Source: Paracoccaceae bacterium (GTDB lineage: Bacteria; Pseudomonadota; Alphaproteobacteria; Rhodobacterales; Rhodobacteraceae). Taken from it: DNA of 52,921 nucleotides. Numbering within the stretch: position 1 is the first letter of the stretch; every line of letters starts with the position of its first letter. Location: assembly GCA_030066175.1 (NCBI GenBank), contig JASJCC010000011.1, positions 1-52,921 on the forward strand, read 5' to 3'. This document shows positions 45,910-52,921 of this stretch, piece after piece. Made by a program: the position numbers and the translations under genes. The notes beneath the pieces were generated by a model. The model made no database searches. It was not told the DNA's origin and saw only the letters and a list, made by a program, of their open reading frames with translations.

Positions 45910-45945
45910 GCGCCCGGGCCGTGATGCGGCCCGGGCGCTGCTTTG
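45910..45945 (+). terminator. Intrinsic terminator of katG
   Basis: A perfect 12-bp stem, GCGCCCGGGCCG at 45910-45921 and its complement at 45927-45938, encloses the loop TGATG. It starts 10 bases after the katG stop. TGCTTTGT follows, giving a short, imperfect T-run. This is the strongest intrinsic terminator in the window. Confidence 0.75.
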
Positions 45946-46085
45946 TCCTGTGTTTGGCGGGGCGTACACGACGGGGCCGTTATGGCCCCCGCTTTTGATC
46001 GACCCTCTCGGACAAGACCCGCTTTGCACCGCGAACAATTGCGGGCATGCTGCCACAGGCTGAAAACCAGCAAGAGGCAGGGGCG

Positions 46086-47516
46086 ATGTCCAGCGGTGTA
46101 GAGCTTGTCATCCAAGGCGGTCGCATTGTGACCCCGGATGGGGTTGTCGAAGGGGACTTGGCCGTTTCCGACGGCAAGATCACCTCTGTCGGCACCCCCG
46201 TCGCCGACGCCACGACCCGCATTCAGGCAGACGGCAAATGGGTGATGCCCGGCGGGGTCGATCCCCATGCGCATATCGAACAGATGTCCGGCATGGGGCA
46301 GTGGAATGCCGACACGTTTGAAACCGCAACCAAATCGGCCGCGATGGGCGGCACCACCAGCGTGATCTCCTTTGCCGCGCAGGCCAAGGGGCAGGCGTTG
46401 GCTGAGACCGTCGCGGACTACGCTGCCCGCGCTGAGCGGGGCGCGATGATCGATTTTGCGTTCCACCTGACGGTGACCGACACCTCGGTCGCCGGGTTCG
46501 AAGACGATCTGGCCCGGCTGATCCAGGCCGGGCACCGCTCACTCAAGGTCTTCACAACCTACAACATCCAGCTCAACGACGCGGAGCTGTTGCGCATCTT
46601 CCAACTGGCCCATCAGAGCGGCGCTCTGGTCTGCGTCCACGCCGAAAACGACGCGATCATTGCACAAGCCAAGGCCGCTCTGATCGCCGCTGGTCACACC
46701 GCCCCCAAGGATCACGCCCGCTCCCGGCCCAGAATGGCCGAGATCGAAGCGGTCGAGCGGATCTGCCGCTTTTCCGAATATCTCGACCAACCAGTGATGC
46801 TGTTTCACATCTCCACAGCCGAGGGCGCCGCGGCGATCCGCGCCGCCCAGGCGCGTGGCGCGCCGGTCTGGGCGGAAACCTGTCCGCATTACCTCTTCAT
46901 GACCGACGCAGTGCTCGACAAACCCGGGCTGGAGGGCGCGAAATGGATGTGCTCCCCACCGCAACGCACCGCTGCGGACCAAGAGGCTTTGTGGCAGGCG
47001 ATAGACGACGGCACCATCGGCCTCGTCTCCTCGGATCACGCCCCGTACCGCTTTGACGACACTGGCAAGCTGGCGGCCGGCCCCGGGGCGCGGTTTGACC
47101 AAATCGCCAACGGATTGCCCGGTCTGGAAACCCGCCTGCCGCTGCTGTTCGACGCGATGGTCAGCAAAGGGCAGGGCGGGGCGGAGGGTTTTGCCCGCGT
47201 CACCGCAACGACACCCGCGCAGCTTTACGGCCTTACGCAAAAGGGCGCCCTGACCCCCGGCAAAGACGCCGACATCGTGATCTGGGATCCGGAGAAACAG
47301 GTGACCTATGGCGCCAATGATCTGCACGACAATGTGGGCTACAACCCGTGGGAGGGGCGCACCGTGACAGGCTGGCCCGTTCACGTCATCCTGCGCGGTG
47401 AGACGCTGGTGCAGGACGGCACATTCCATGGCAGACCGGGCAGCGGGCACTGGATTGACCGGCCAGAGCTTGCCACAAAGCCAACAGGCAGACCCACGGG
47501 GATTGAGCCAAAATGA
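46086..47516 (+). CDS. Dihydropyrimidinase/hydantoinase-family cyclic amidohydrolase
   Basis: A 476-residue metal-dependent hydrolase of the amidohydrolase superfamily. The first metal site is H-x-H (His61, His63) in PGGVDPHAHIEQMSG. Lys154 in GHRSLKVFTTYN sits where hydantoinases have the carbamylated metal-bridging lysine. Later His are in CVHAEND and LFHISTAEG, and SSDHAPY carries the Asp. The end NVGYNPWEGRTVTGWPVHVI is typical of D-hydantoinases. The enzyme opens a cyclic amide such as hydantoin or dihydropyrimidine. CAGGGGCG precedes ATG 46086. It overlaps the next gene by four bases and leads an operon with a racemase and a DapA-family enzyme. Confidence 0.9.
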   Translation: MSSGVELVIQGGRIVTPDGVVEGDLAVSDGKITSVGTPVADATTRIQADGKWVMPGGVDPHAHIEQMSGMGQWNADTFETATKSAAMGGTTSVISFAAQAKGQALAETVADYAARAERGAMIDFAFHLTVTDTSVAGFEDDLARLIQAGHRSLKVFTTYNIQLNDAELLRIFQLAHQSGALVCVHAENDAIIAQAKAALIAAGHTAPKDHARSRPRMAEIEAVERICRFSEYLDQPVMLFHISTAEGAAAIRAAQARGAPVWAETCPHYLFMTDAVLDKPGLEGAKWMCSPPQRTAADQEALWQAIDDGTIGLVSSDHAPYRFDDTGKLAAGPGARFDQIANGLPGLETRLPLLFDAMVSKGQGGAEGFARVTATTPAQLYGLTQKGALTPGKDADIVIWDPEKQVTYGANDLHDNVGYNPWEGRTVTGWPVHVILRGETLVQDGTFHGRPGSGHWIDRPELATKPTGRPTGIEPK

Positions 47517-47902
47517 ACAGACCCGACGCACCCAATCAGCTTGCGATCACGTTTTTCTACTGCCGCGATCTGCCCGCCGCGATGCGGTTTTACGAAGATG
47601 TGCTGGGCCTCACGCTCGCCATCGATCAGGGGTGGTGCAAGATCTACGCGATCTGCCCCGGCGCCCATGTCGGGTTGGTGGACGAAACCAAAGGCATGAA
47701 CAAATGGGCGGCGGTGAAGCCGGTGCAGCTCTGTATCCGGGTGCCAAATGTGGACGCCTGGTACGCCTATGCCAAGGCACAGGGGATGGACGCGCTGTCA
47801 GAGCTTTTTGTGAATGACGAGATCGGCATACGCGCTTTTGTCTTCAACGATCCCGAAGGCTACCAGATCGAGATCCAATCCGCCACGCGGCCAGGCGCAT
47901 GA
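47513..47902 (+). CDS. VOC-family (glyoxalase/bleomycin-resistance/dioxygenase) protein
   Basis: A 129-residue single-domain protein. ITFFYCRDLPAAMRFYEDVLG is a standard opening of the VOC fold, and AFVFNDPEGYQIEIQSA closes it with the metal-binding Glu in its usual place. The fold is used by glyoxalases, ring-cleaving dioxygenases and epimerases; the precise activity cannot be read. It overlaps the genes on both sides by four bases (ATGA), so it is a coupled member of the ring-opening operon and probably acts on a downstream metabolite or an intermediate isomer. Confidence 0.85.
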   Translation: MNRPDAPNQLAITFFYCRDLPAAMRFYEDVLGLTLAIDQGWCKIYAICPGAHVGLVDETKGMNKWAAVKPVQLCIRVPNVDAWYAYAKAQGMDALSELFVNDEIGIRAFVFNDPEGYQIEIQSATRPGA

Positions 47903-48579
47903 GCACGCTGATCGTCATCAATCCAAACTCCTCGCAAGGAGTGACCGACGGCATCGACGCCGCCATAGATCCCTTGCGCAGCTTTGGCATCCCGATCCGC
48001 TGCCTGACCCTGGCCGAAGGGCCGCCGGGCATCGAGAGCCAGCGTCAGGCCGACCTGACCATCGCCCCGATGCTGCGCCTCGCCGCCGCGCAAGACGATG
48101 CGGCGGGTTTTGTCATTGCCTGTTTCGGCGATCCCGGGCTGCATGCCCTGCGCGATCAGACCCCGCTACCGGTGGTCGGCATCCAAGGGGCGGCGGTGAT
48201 GACGGCGCTGACCTTGGGCCAAAGGTACGGCGTGATTGCCATCCTGCCCGGCTCGATCCCCCGCCACCTACGCGCCTTTGGCGCGATGGGTGTGCTGGAC
48301 CGGCTGGCCGGGGATCGCGCGCTGGGGCTGGGGGTGGCCGACCTCGCCGATGAGGACAAAAGCCTGCAGGCGATGATCTCCACCGGCAAACGCTTGCGCG
48401 ATGAGGATGGCGCGGACGTCCTGATCATGGGCTGCGCCGGCATGGCCCGCTATCGCGCGCCATTGGAGGCAGCGACCGGCTTGCCGGTGGTCGAGCCGAC
48501 ACAGGCCGCCGTCAGCATGGCGCTGGGCCAAATTCGCCTAAACCTCTCCCACAAAACCCAAAGACCAGATCATGCTTGA
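47899..48579 (+). CDS. Asp/Glu/hydantoin racemase family protein
   Basis: A 226-residue protein. The fold start is TLIVINPNSSQGVTDGI. Both cysteines used for proton exchange are present, Cys75 in FVIACFGDPGLHA and Cys179 in VLIMGCAGMA, at the spacing usual for the Asp/Glu/hydantoin racemase family. It probably racemises a hydantoin or its open-chain carbamoyl amino acid so that one enantiomer-specific hydrolase can use all of the substrate; a maleate-isomerase-like activity is an alternative. Start overlaps the VOC stop by four bases, and the next gene starts eight bases before its stop. Confidence 0.88.
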   Translation: MSTLIVINPNSSQGVTDGIDAAIDPLRSFGIPIRCLTLAEGPPGIESQRQADLTIAPMLRLAAAQDDAAGFVIACFGDPGLHALRDQTPLPVVGIQGAAVMTALTLGQRYGVIAILPGSIPRHLRAFGAMGVLDRLAGDRALGLGVADLADEDKSLQAMISTGKRLRDEDGADVLIMGCAGMARYRAPLEAATGLPVVEPTQAAVSMALGQIRLNLSHKTQRPDHA

Positions 48580-49489
48580 TGAAACCACCAAAGGCGTCTT
48601 CACCATCGCCGCCACGCCTTTCCTGCCCGACGGGGAGATTGATTTCCACAGCATCGATCGGATGGTCGACGCCTATATCGAAAAGGGCGCCAACGGGTTG
48701 ACCATTCTGGGTATGATGGGGGAGGCGGGCAAGCTGTCGGCGGCGGAGTCGGTGGCCGTTGTCCGGCGCGTGACGTCGCGCTGCGCCGTTCCCGTCATTG
48801 CCGGCGTATCGGCGTCGGGCTTTGCCGCCATCACCGCGCTCGCCAATGAGGCGATGGAGGCGGGGGCTGCCGGCGTCATGGTCGCCCCGCCCATGGGGCT
48901 GCAGACCGACGCGCAAATCCTCGGCTATTTCCGCAATGCGGCTGATGCCCTGGGTGACATCCCTTGGGTGCTGCAGGATTTCCCGTTGGCCACGGGCGTG
49001 CAAATCTCGCCCTCGGTCATCCTTCAGATCGTTGAGGACTGTCCCACCTGCGTGATGCTGAAACACGAAGACTGGCCCGGTCTGGAAAAGATCACCACCT
49101 TGCGCAAAGCCTCTGACGCCGGCGCGCGCCGCATCTCCATCCTCTGCGGCAATGGCGGGATGTACCTGCTGGAAGAGCTCTTACGCGGGGCGGATGGGGC
49201 GATGACAGGCTTCGGCTATCCGGAGATGATGAGGCAGGTGCTGGATGCCTTTCGGGCCGGCGATATCGAGCGTGCACGAGATGTCTTTGACGCCTATATG
49301 CCGATGATACGCTACGAGGCGCAGCCGGGTATGGGGCTTGCGATCCGCAAATACTCGCTGGCGCAGCAGGGGGTGATAACCCATCCGACGCTGCGCAAAC
49401 CCGGGGCCGGTTTGACGACGGATGCGATTGCCGAGATCGACGCTTTGGCCACCCGGCAGGCACGGCGCCTGGCGGATCTGGGGCTCTGA
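48572..49489 (+). CDS. Dihydrodipicolinate synthase (DapA) family protein with altered active site
   Basis: A 305-residue TIM-barrel protein. The Schiff-base lysine is Lys164 in CVMLKHEDWPG. The substrate loop, usually GTTGE(S/A), is GMMGEAG near 47-53, so the threonine pair is replaced by two methionines. The usual Y-N-x-P catalytic-tyrosine motif is Q-D-F-P at 135-138, so the tyrosine is missing. It is therefore unlikely to be the lysine-pathway enzyme and more likely an aldolase or lyase for a different keto acid. The C-terminal segment (about 235-305) is helical as expected. It overlaps the racemase gene by eight bases and ends the operon. Confidence 0.87.
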   Translation: MLDETTKGVFTIAATPFLPDGEIDFHSIDRMVDAYIEKGANGLTILGMMGEAGKLSAAESVAVVRRVTSRCAVPVIAGVSASGFAAITALANEAMEAGAAGVMVAPPMGLQTDAQILGYFRNAADALGDIPWVLQDFPLATGVQISPSVILQIVEDCPTCVMLKHEDWPGLEKITTLRKASDAGARRISILCGNGGMYLLEELLRGADGAMTGFGYPEMMRQVLDAFRAGDIERARDVFDAYMPMIRYEAQPGMGLAIRKYSLAQQGVITHPTLRKPGAGLTTDAIAEIDALATRQARRLADLGL

Positions 49490-49576
49490 CACGCACCGCC
49501 TGCGACAGAGTCACATGGACGCCTGTCGCCCGTCGTGAAACCATGCCGTAACACTCCTGCAACCCCGGAGGCGCCT

Positions 49577-49774
49577 TTGTTTCAGCCAACCGACCACGCC
49601 AGCCACCAGTCGGCCCTGCCGCGCGGATGCACCTTTGCGGAAAGCGACTGGCAGGTGCTGTCGCGCTTCTGGCATCCGGTTGCCTTTGTCGATGAGATCG
49701 CTGACGCGCCGGTGCCCGCGCGGCTATTGGATGTGGATCTGGTGATCGAGTGCACGCATCGCAATTGCACGTGA
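49577..49774 (+). pseudogene. N-terminal fragment of a Rieske ring-hydroxylating oxygenase alpha subunit
   Basis: A frame beginning at TTG 49577 has a strong ribosome site (CGGAGGCG). It reads ALPRGCTFAESDWQVLSRFW, then HPVAFVDEIADAPVPARLLD and VDLVI, which is the typical opening of VanA-like Rieske oxygenases (W-x-LSRFWHPVA, LLDxDLVLYR). After DLVI it departs into ECTHRNCT and stops, exactly where the Rieske domain should begin. The C-x-H and C-x2-H iron-sulfur ligands and the catalytic domain, about 280 residues, are gone. It looks truncated by a deletion or rearrangement. It lies between the ring-opening operon and an amidase gene. Confidence 0.6.
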
Positions 49775-50100
49775 TGCGCTCTGGTCCTGGTCACACGCGA
49801 CAGCCGGCAATCAGCATGTAACTTCCGCATGGACCATAGAGAGTGGCCAGTTTCGCGCTGGTAACCGTTCACCGTCCAGGTTGACTCCGGTTGGGGCCGC
49901 TTTTCCGATGCGCGCCGATATTAGCTCACAACGTAACTATTGTGTGGCAACGGTATCTGCTTCGGGCACTTCTAGCCGCAATGTTCAAATGACTACCGGA
50001 GGTCCAGAAAAAAGGACGCGCTGGGCGGCGACATTGAGATGCATGTTTTGGGCAGGGAAGAGGCGGTAGACAGGGGCACGCGTTCGGGGAAGGGTAGGGG
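49775..50100. other. Non-coding stretch after the Rieske fragment
   Basis: About 326 bases with no recognisable gene. Composition is less GC-rich than the flanking genes, and stops occur in all frames. I could not recognise the missing Rieske domain on either strand. It may be a scar of the event that truncated the oxygenase. The amidase promoter is probably in the last 100 bases, where GGGAAGGGTAGGGG lies directly before ATG 50101. Confidence 0.4.
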
Positions 50101-51555
50101 ATGGAAAGCCAACGCCCCTCTCCCCCGTTTTCTGGCCCCGAGCTGTGTACCCTGCCGGCCCGAACGGTCGTAGCTATGCTGAAAGCGGGGGAGGTCTCGC
50201 CTTCAGAGCTGCTTGAGGCCGCGTGGCAACGCATGGATCAGGTGGAGACCGCGGTGAACGCCACGGTGATCCGCGACGATCCGCGGGCACGCGCGGCGTT
50301 GGCGCGGCTGCCGGACTGGGCGGCGCAGAACGGGGAACATCGCGGCTGGCTGGCTGGATTGCCCGTCGGCATCAAGGATCTGATCGCTGTGGCTGGCATG
50401 CGCGGAACTGCCGGCAGCGCGGCGCTGGCCGAGTTTGTGGCGCCGGAAAGCGATGCGCTGATCGAACGGCTAGAGGCCCGCGGCGCGATTATCGCGGGCA
50501 AGACCAACACGCCTGAGTTTGGCGCCGGCGGCAACACCTTCAACGCGGTCTTTGGCGCCACCCGAAACCCCTGGGACACGGGGCGCAATGCAGGCGGCTC
50601 TTCCGGCGGGGCGGCGGTGTCGTTGGCGACGGGGGAGGTCTGGCTCAGCCACGGTTCTGACCTCGCGGGGTCTTTGCGCACGCCTGCCGCGTTCTGCGGC
50701 GTGATCGGTTTGCGGCCCAGCCCGGGGCGTGCGGGGGGCGCGCCGGTGGATACCGGCTTTGCCTTTGAGGCCGTCCAAGGCCCGATGGCGCGCGACATCC
50801 GCGACACGGCGCTGTTTCTCGACGCGATGGCGGGTTATGATGCGCGCCATCCGCTCTCGATCGCGGAGCCTGCGGTGGGGTTTCAGGCCGCGCTCGACCA
50901 GCCCCCCGGCCCGATCCGCATCGCGTTTTCCGAGGATCAGGGCGGTTTTGCGCCTGTTGAGGCGCCGATCCGCGCGGTTTCGCGCAGCGCCATGCAAGCC
51001 GTGTCGGGGGAGGGCGTCACGGTGGAAGAGGCCTGCCCCGACCTGCCGGGCCTGGCCGAGACCTACACCACCCTGCGCGGCATGCATTACGCCTCGGTCA
51101 CCGCGAGGCTACCTGACCACGTTCGGGCGCATTTCAAACCCACATTGGTGGAGAATACCGCGCATGGTCTGAGCCTGACGCCGGAGCAGATCTTTGATGC
51201 ACAGCGCCAGCGGACCGTGCTCTACCACGCAATGCGCACATTCCTGCAGGGCTATGACGTGCTGGCGATCCCGGTCACCGGCATCGCCCCTGGCCCGGTA
51301 GAGCAGGAATACCCGCCCTTTGTCGACGGCCAGCCCGTCAACGACTACGTCGAATGGCTGCGCTTTTCCTTCCTGGCGCCGACGACGACGCTGCCGGCGC
51401 TGTCGATGCCTGCGGGCTTCACAGCCGAGGGTCTGCCCGTGGGCCTGCAGTTGATCGGCCCGCCGCGGGGCGAGGCGCGGCTGTTGCAAGTGGCGCTGGC
51501 GGTGGAAGAGCGGCTGGCGCTGGGGTGCAGCCCCATCGACCCGGTGGTGCGTTAG
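50101..51555 (+). CDS. Amidase signature family enzyme
   Basis: A 484-residue amidase. The Lys-cisSer-Ser triad is visible: Lys92 in LPVGIKDLIAVAG, Ser167 in GRNAGGSSGGAA and Ser191 in GSDLAGSLRTPA, with the normal 24-residue spacing of the serines. The usual GTDTGGS is here GSDLAGS, a small deviation. The C-terminal PALSMPAGFTAEGLPVGLQL is typical. No signal peptide is seen, so it is cytoplasmic. It hydrolyses a carboxamide to acid and ammonia. The neighbourhood of cyclic amidohydrolase, racemase and M20 genes fits nitrogen scavenging from amides. Its stop overlaps the stop of the convergent M20 gene. Confidence 0.9.
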   Translation: MESQRPSPPFSGPELCTLPARTVVAMLKAGEVSPSELLEAAWQRMDQVETAVNATVIRDDPRARAALARLPDWAAQNGEHRGWLAGLPVGIKDLIAVAGMRGTAGSAALAEFVAPESDALIERLEARGAIIAGKTNTPEFGAGGNTFNAVFGATRNPWDTGRNAGGSSGGAAVSLATGEVWLSHGSDLAGSLRTPAAFCGVIGLRPSPGRAGGAPVDTGFAFEAVQGPMARDIRDTALFLDAMAGYDARHPLSIAEPAVGFQAALDQPPGPIRIAFSEDQGGFAPVEAPIRAVSRSAMQAVSGEGVTVEEACPDLPGLAETYTTLRGMHYASVTARLPDHVRAHFKPTLVENTAHGLSLTPEQIFDAQRQRTVLYHAMRTFLQGYDVLAIPVTGIAPGPVEQEYPPFVDGQPVNDYVEWLRFSFLAPTTTLPALSMPAGFTAEGLPVGLQLIGPPRGEARLLQVALAVEERLALGCSPIDPVVR

Positions 51556-52721
51556 CCCTCTAACGGCAAACGCCGCTCGGCCACCCGCGCCATCACCGAC
51601 GCGCCAATCGGCAGGATCTCGGTGCCGAGCACGAACGCCGGATTGTGCAACGCGCCGCTGCCCGAGTGCCCCAACATGCAATAGGCGCCGGGCACGACCT
51701 TGAGCATATCGGCAAAATCCTCCGACCCCATCAGCGGCCGGTCGATCACCGCGACGTTGCCTTTGCCCAGCACATCGGCGGCGGCCTCCAGATAGGCATC
51801 CGACAGGTCGGGGTCGTTCTCCAGCACGTCAAACACATTGCGCGTATCGAGGTGAATCTCGATCCCGTGCGCCTCGGCAAAGCCGCGGCAGAGGGCGACC
51901 ATCCGCTCTTCGGCCAGTTCGCAGATCTCGTCCTTGAAATAGCGGATCGTGCCGGCGAGCGTCGCGGTTTCGGGCACCACGTTATAGGCGGCGCCCGCAT
52001 GAATCTGCGTGACGGAAATCACGCAGGCATCGGCGGCGGGGACGTTGCGGCTGACGATGGTCTGCAATTCGCCCACCAGAGACGAGGCGATGACCAGCGC
52101 GTCGCGCGACTGGTGCGGCATCGCCGCGTGGCTGCCCAGCCCCTTGACGGTGATGTCGAAAAACTGCGCGCCGGCCATTGCCGGGCCTTTGACGATAGCC
52201 CATTGGCCGGGATCCGCGTTGGGATTGTTGTGCAGGCCATAGATCTCATCGCAGGGAAACCGCTCAAAGAGCCCCTCGGCCAGCATGCGCCGGGCGCCGC
52301 CCAACCCCTCTTCGGCGGGCTGAAAGATCAGCGCCACGGTGCCGTCGAAATTGCGCGTGGCGGCGAGGTACTTGGCGGCACCCAAGAGGATCGTGGTGTG
52401 GCCGTCATGGCCGCAGGCGTGCATCTTGCCGGGATTGGTCGAGGCATAGTCGAGCCCGCTGATCTCATCGATCGGCAGGGCGTCCATATCGGCGCGCAGG
52501 CCGATGCAGCGATTGCCTTGCCCCTTGCCACGGATCAGCCCGACAATGCCGGTGCCGCCGATGCCCTCATGCACCTCGTCGACGCCGTAAGCGCGCAGTT
52601 TCTCGGCGACGATCCCGGCGGTGCGGGTTTCCTCAAAGCCAATCTCGGGATGGGCGTGCAGATCCTTGAAGATCGCAACCAACTCGGCCTCGGCCGCGGC
52701 GATTTCGGGCATGACGGTCAT
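51552..52721 (-). CDS. M20-family amidohydrolase (hippurate hydrolase/HipO-like)
   Basis: A 389-residue metallohydrolase. It opens with VAIFKDLHAHPEIGFEE, the usual M20D start. Metal-binding blocks are GLRADMDALPI, KMHACGHDGHTTILLGAAK, FQPAEEGLGGARRML and the late LMGSEDFADM. The dimerisation domain begins near GAQFFDITVKGLGSHAAMPH. Such enzymes remove acyl or carbamoyl groups from amino acids; HipO and indole-acetyl-amino-acid hydrolases are close types. GGAGCC precedes ATG 52721; an ATG nine bases later is also possible. It is convergent with the amidase gene and shares three bases with its end. Confidence 0.92.
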   Translation of the reverse strand: MTVMPEIAAAEAELVAIFKDLHAHPEIGFEETRTAGIVAEKLRAYGVDEVHEGIGGTGIVGLIRGKGQGNRCIGLRADMDALPIDEISGLDYASTNPGKMHACGHDGHTTILLGAAKYLAATRNFDGTVALIFQPAEEGLGGARRMLAEGLFERFPCDEIYGLHNNPNADPGQWAIVKGPAMAGAQFFDITVKGLGSHAAMPHQSRDALVIASSLVGELQTIVSRNVPAADACVISVTQIHAGAAYNVVPETATLAGTIRYFKDEICELAEERMVALCRGFAEAHGIEIHLDTRNVFDVLENDPDLSDAYLEAAADVLGKGNVAVIDRPLMGSEDFADMLKVVPGAYCMLGHSGSGALHNPAFVLGTEILPIGASVMARVAERRLPLEG

Positions 52722-52921
52722 AGCGGGGCTCCTTCGGCGTAATGGGTTTCAAGGCTGAGCAAACGGTCGAGGGCAGCGCCCGACCTGGAGGGCGTTTGGA
52801 ACGACTGTGCTGCGTGCCGACACACCCATCTTCATGGCGCCACGCGCCTTGAGTGGTTGCAAAAGCGCCCTCGTGGGGGTGGTGGGGCGCTGCCCGGCGG
52901 TGCCGCCGGGCGGGGCGTTTG
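52722..52921. other. Window end: no gene, one strong G/C hairpin
   Basis: These 200 bases lie upstream of the M20 gene and should hold its promoter. No gene is recognised, but a gene could enter from beyond the window. A perfect dyad GCCCGGCGG-TG-CCGCCGGGC lies at 52892-52911. With only two bases in the loop it would form an eight-pair stem with a four-base loop. It may be a terminator for a gene outside the window, or a structural element. Confidence 0.4.

Noticed and set aside
48572-49489. Assigning dapA (lysine biosynthesis)
   Set aside because: The catalytic tyrosine motif and Thr-Thr loop are replaced, and the operon is catabolic in nature.

Overview
The window looks like a GC-rich alphaproteobacterial chromosome, most likely Rhodobacterales (Roseobacter-type). 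I infer this from gene content and protein style: a tripartite tricarboxylate transporter, a dimethylglycine dehydrogenase-like enzyme divergent from an MttB-family methyltransferase, several sugar ABC importers, many LysR regulators, and an IS5-type element end. No rRNA, tRNA, CRISPR array or prophage was found, and no taxonomic marker gene is present, so the assignment is an inference.

Positions 1-3.3 kb are a decaying region. It begins with a perfect 103-bp inverted duplication of the 3' end of an IS5-family transposase. A relic of a DUF1772-like membrane gene with an in-frame stop follows, and then a hybrid histidine kinase gene broken by one frameshift and one nonsense codon. A 170-bp piece of its receiver domain is about 97% identical to the receiver of the intact hybrid kinase at 12.3-15.0 kb, which suggests recent recombination between the two genes.

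Positions 3.9-10.0 kb hold a MerR regulator and a tight five-gene run: UbiA-type polyprenyl-phosphate transferase, UPF0104 membrane protein, GT4 glycosyltransferase, NAD-dependent epimerase, and a membrane-anchored EEP phosphatase. Together they look like an uncharacterised lipid-linked sugar or glycolipid pathway. Positions 10.0-18.7 kb hold a LysR gene divergent from a small ORF and an aldo-keto reductase, an ABC_sub_bind protein paired with a hybrid kinase, and an NIT-domain chemoreceptor.

Positions 18.8-24.9 kb, read on the minus strand, are a binding-protein ABC sugar importer with a GH63-type hydrolase of the glucosylglycerate/mannosylglycerate hydrolase type. Both permeases are unusual: one carries a DUF11-like periplasmic domain and the other a roughly 125-residue membrane extension. 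Positions 25.2-32.8 kb are amine catabolism: DMGDH-like enzyme, MttB-like methyltransferase, and an operon of acetylpolyamine amidohydrolase-like, amine/amino-acid oxidase, RidA and LysR genes. That operon suggests deacylation, oxidation and imine hydrolysis in sequence.

Positions 32.9-37.4 kb encode a xylulokinase-like FGGY kinase and a convergent FrcBCA-type sugar importer. Positions 37.6-42.0 kb encode a class III CoA-transferase and TctCBA. A CDP-alcohol phosphatidyltransferase follows, then the classical divergent oxyR/katG pair. Positions 46.1-49.5 kb are an overlapping operon of cyclic amidohydrolase, VOC protein, Asp/Glu/hydantoin racemase and a DapA-family protein that has lost the usual catalytic tyrosine. 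The right end carries a truncated Rieske oxygenase, an amidase and an M20 amidohydrolase, so this part reads as nitrogen-ring or amide catabolism.
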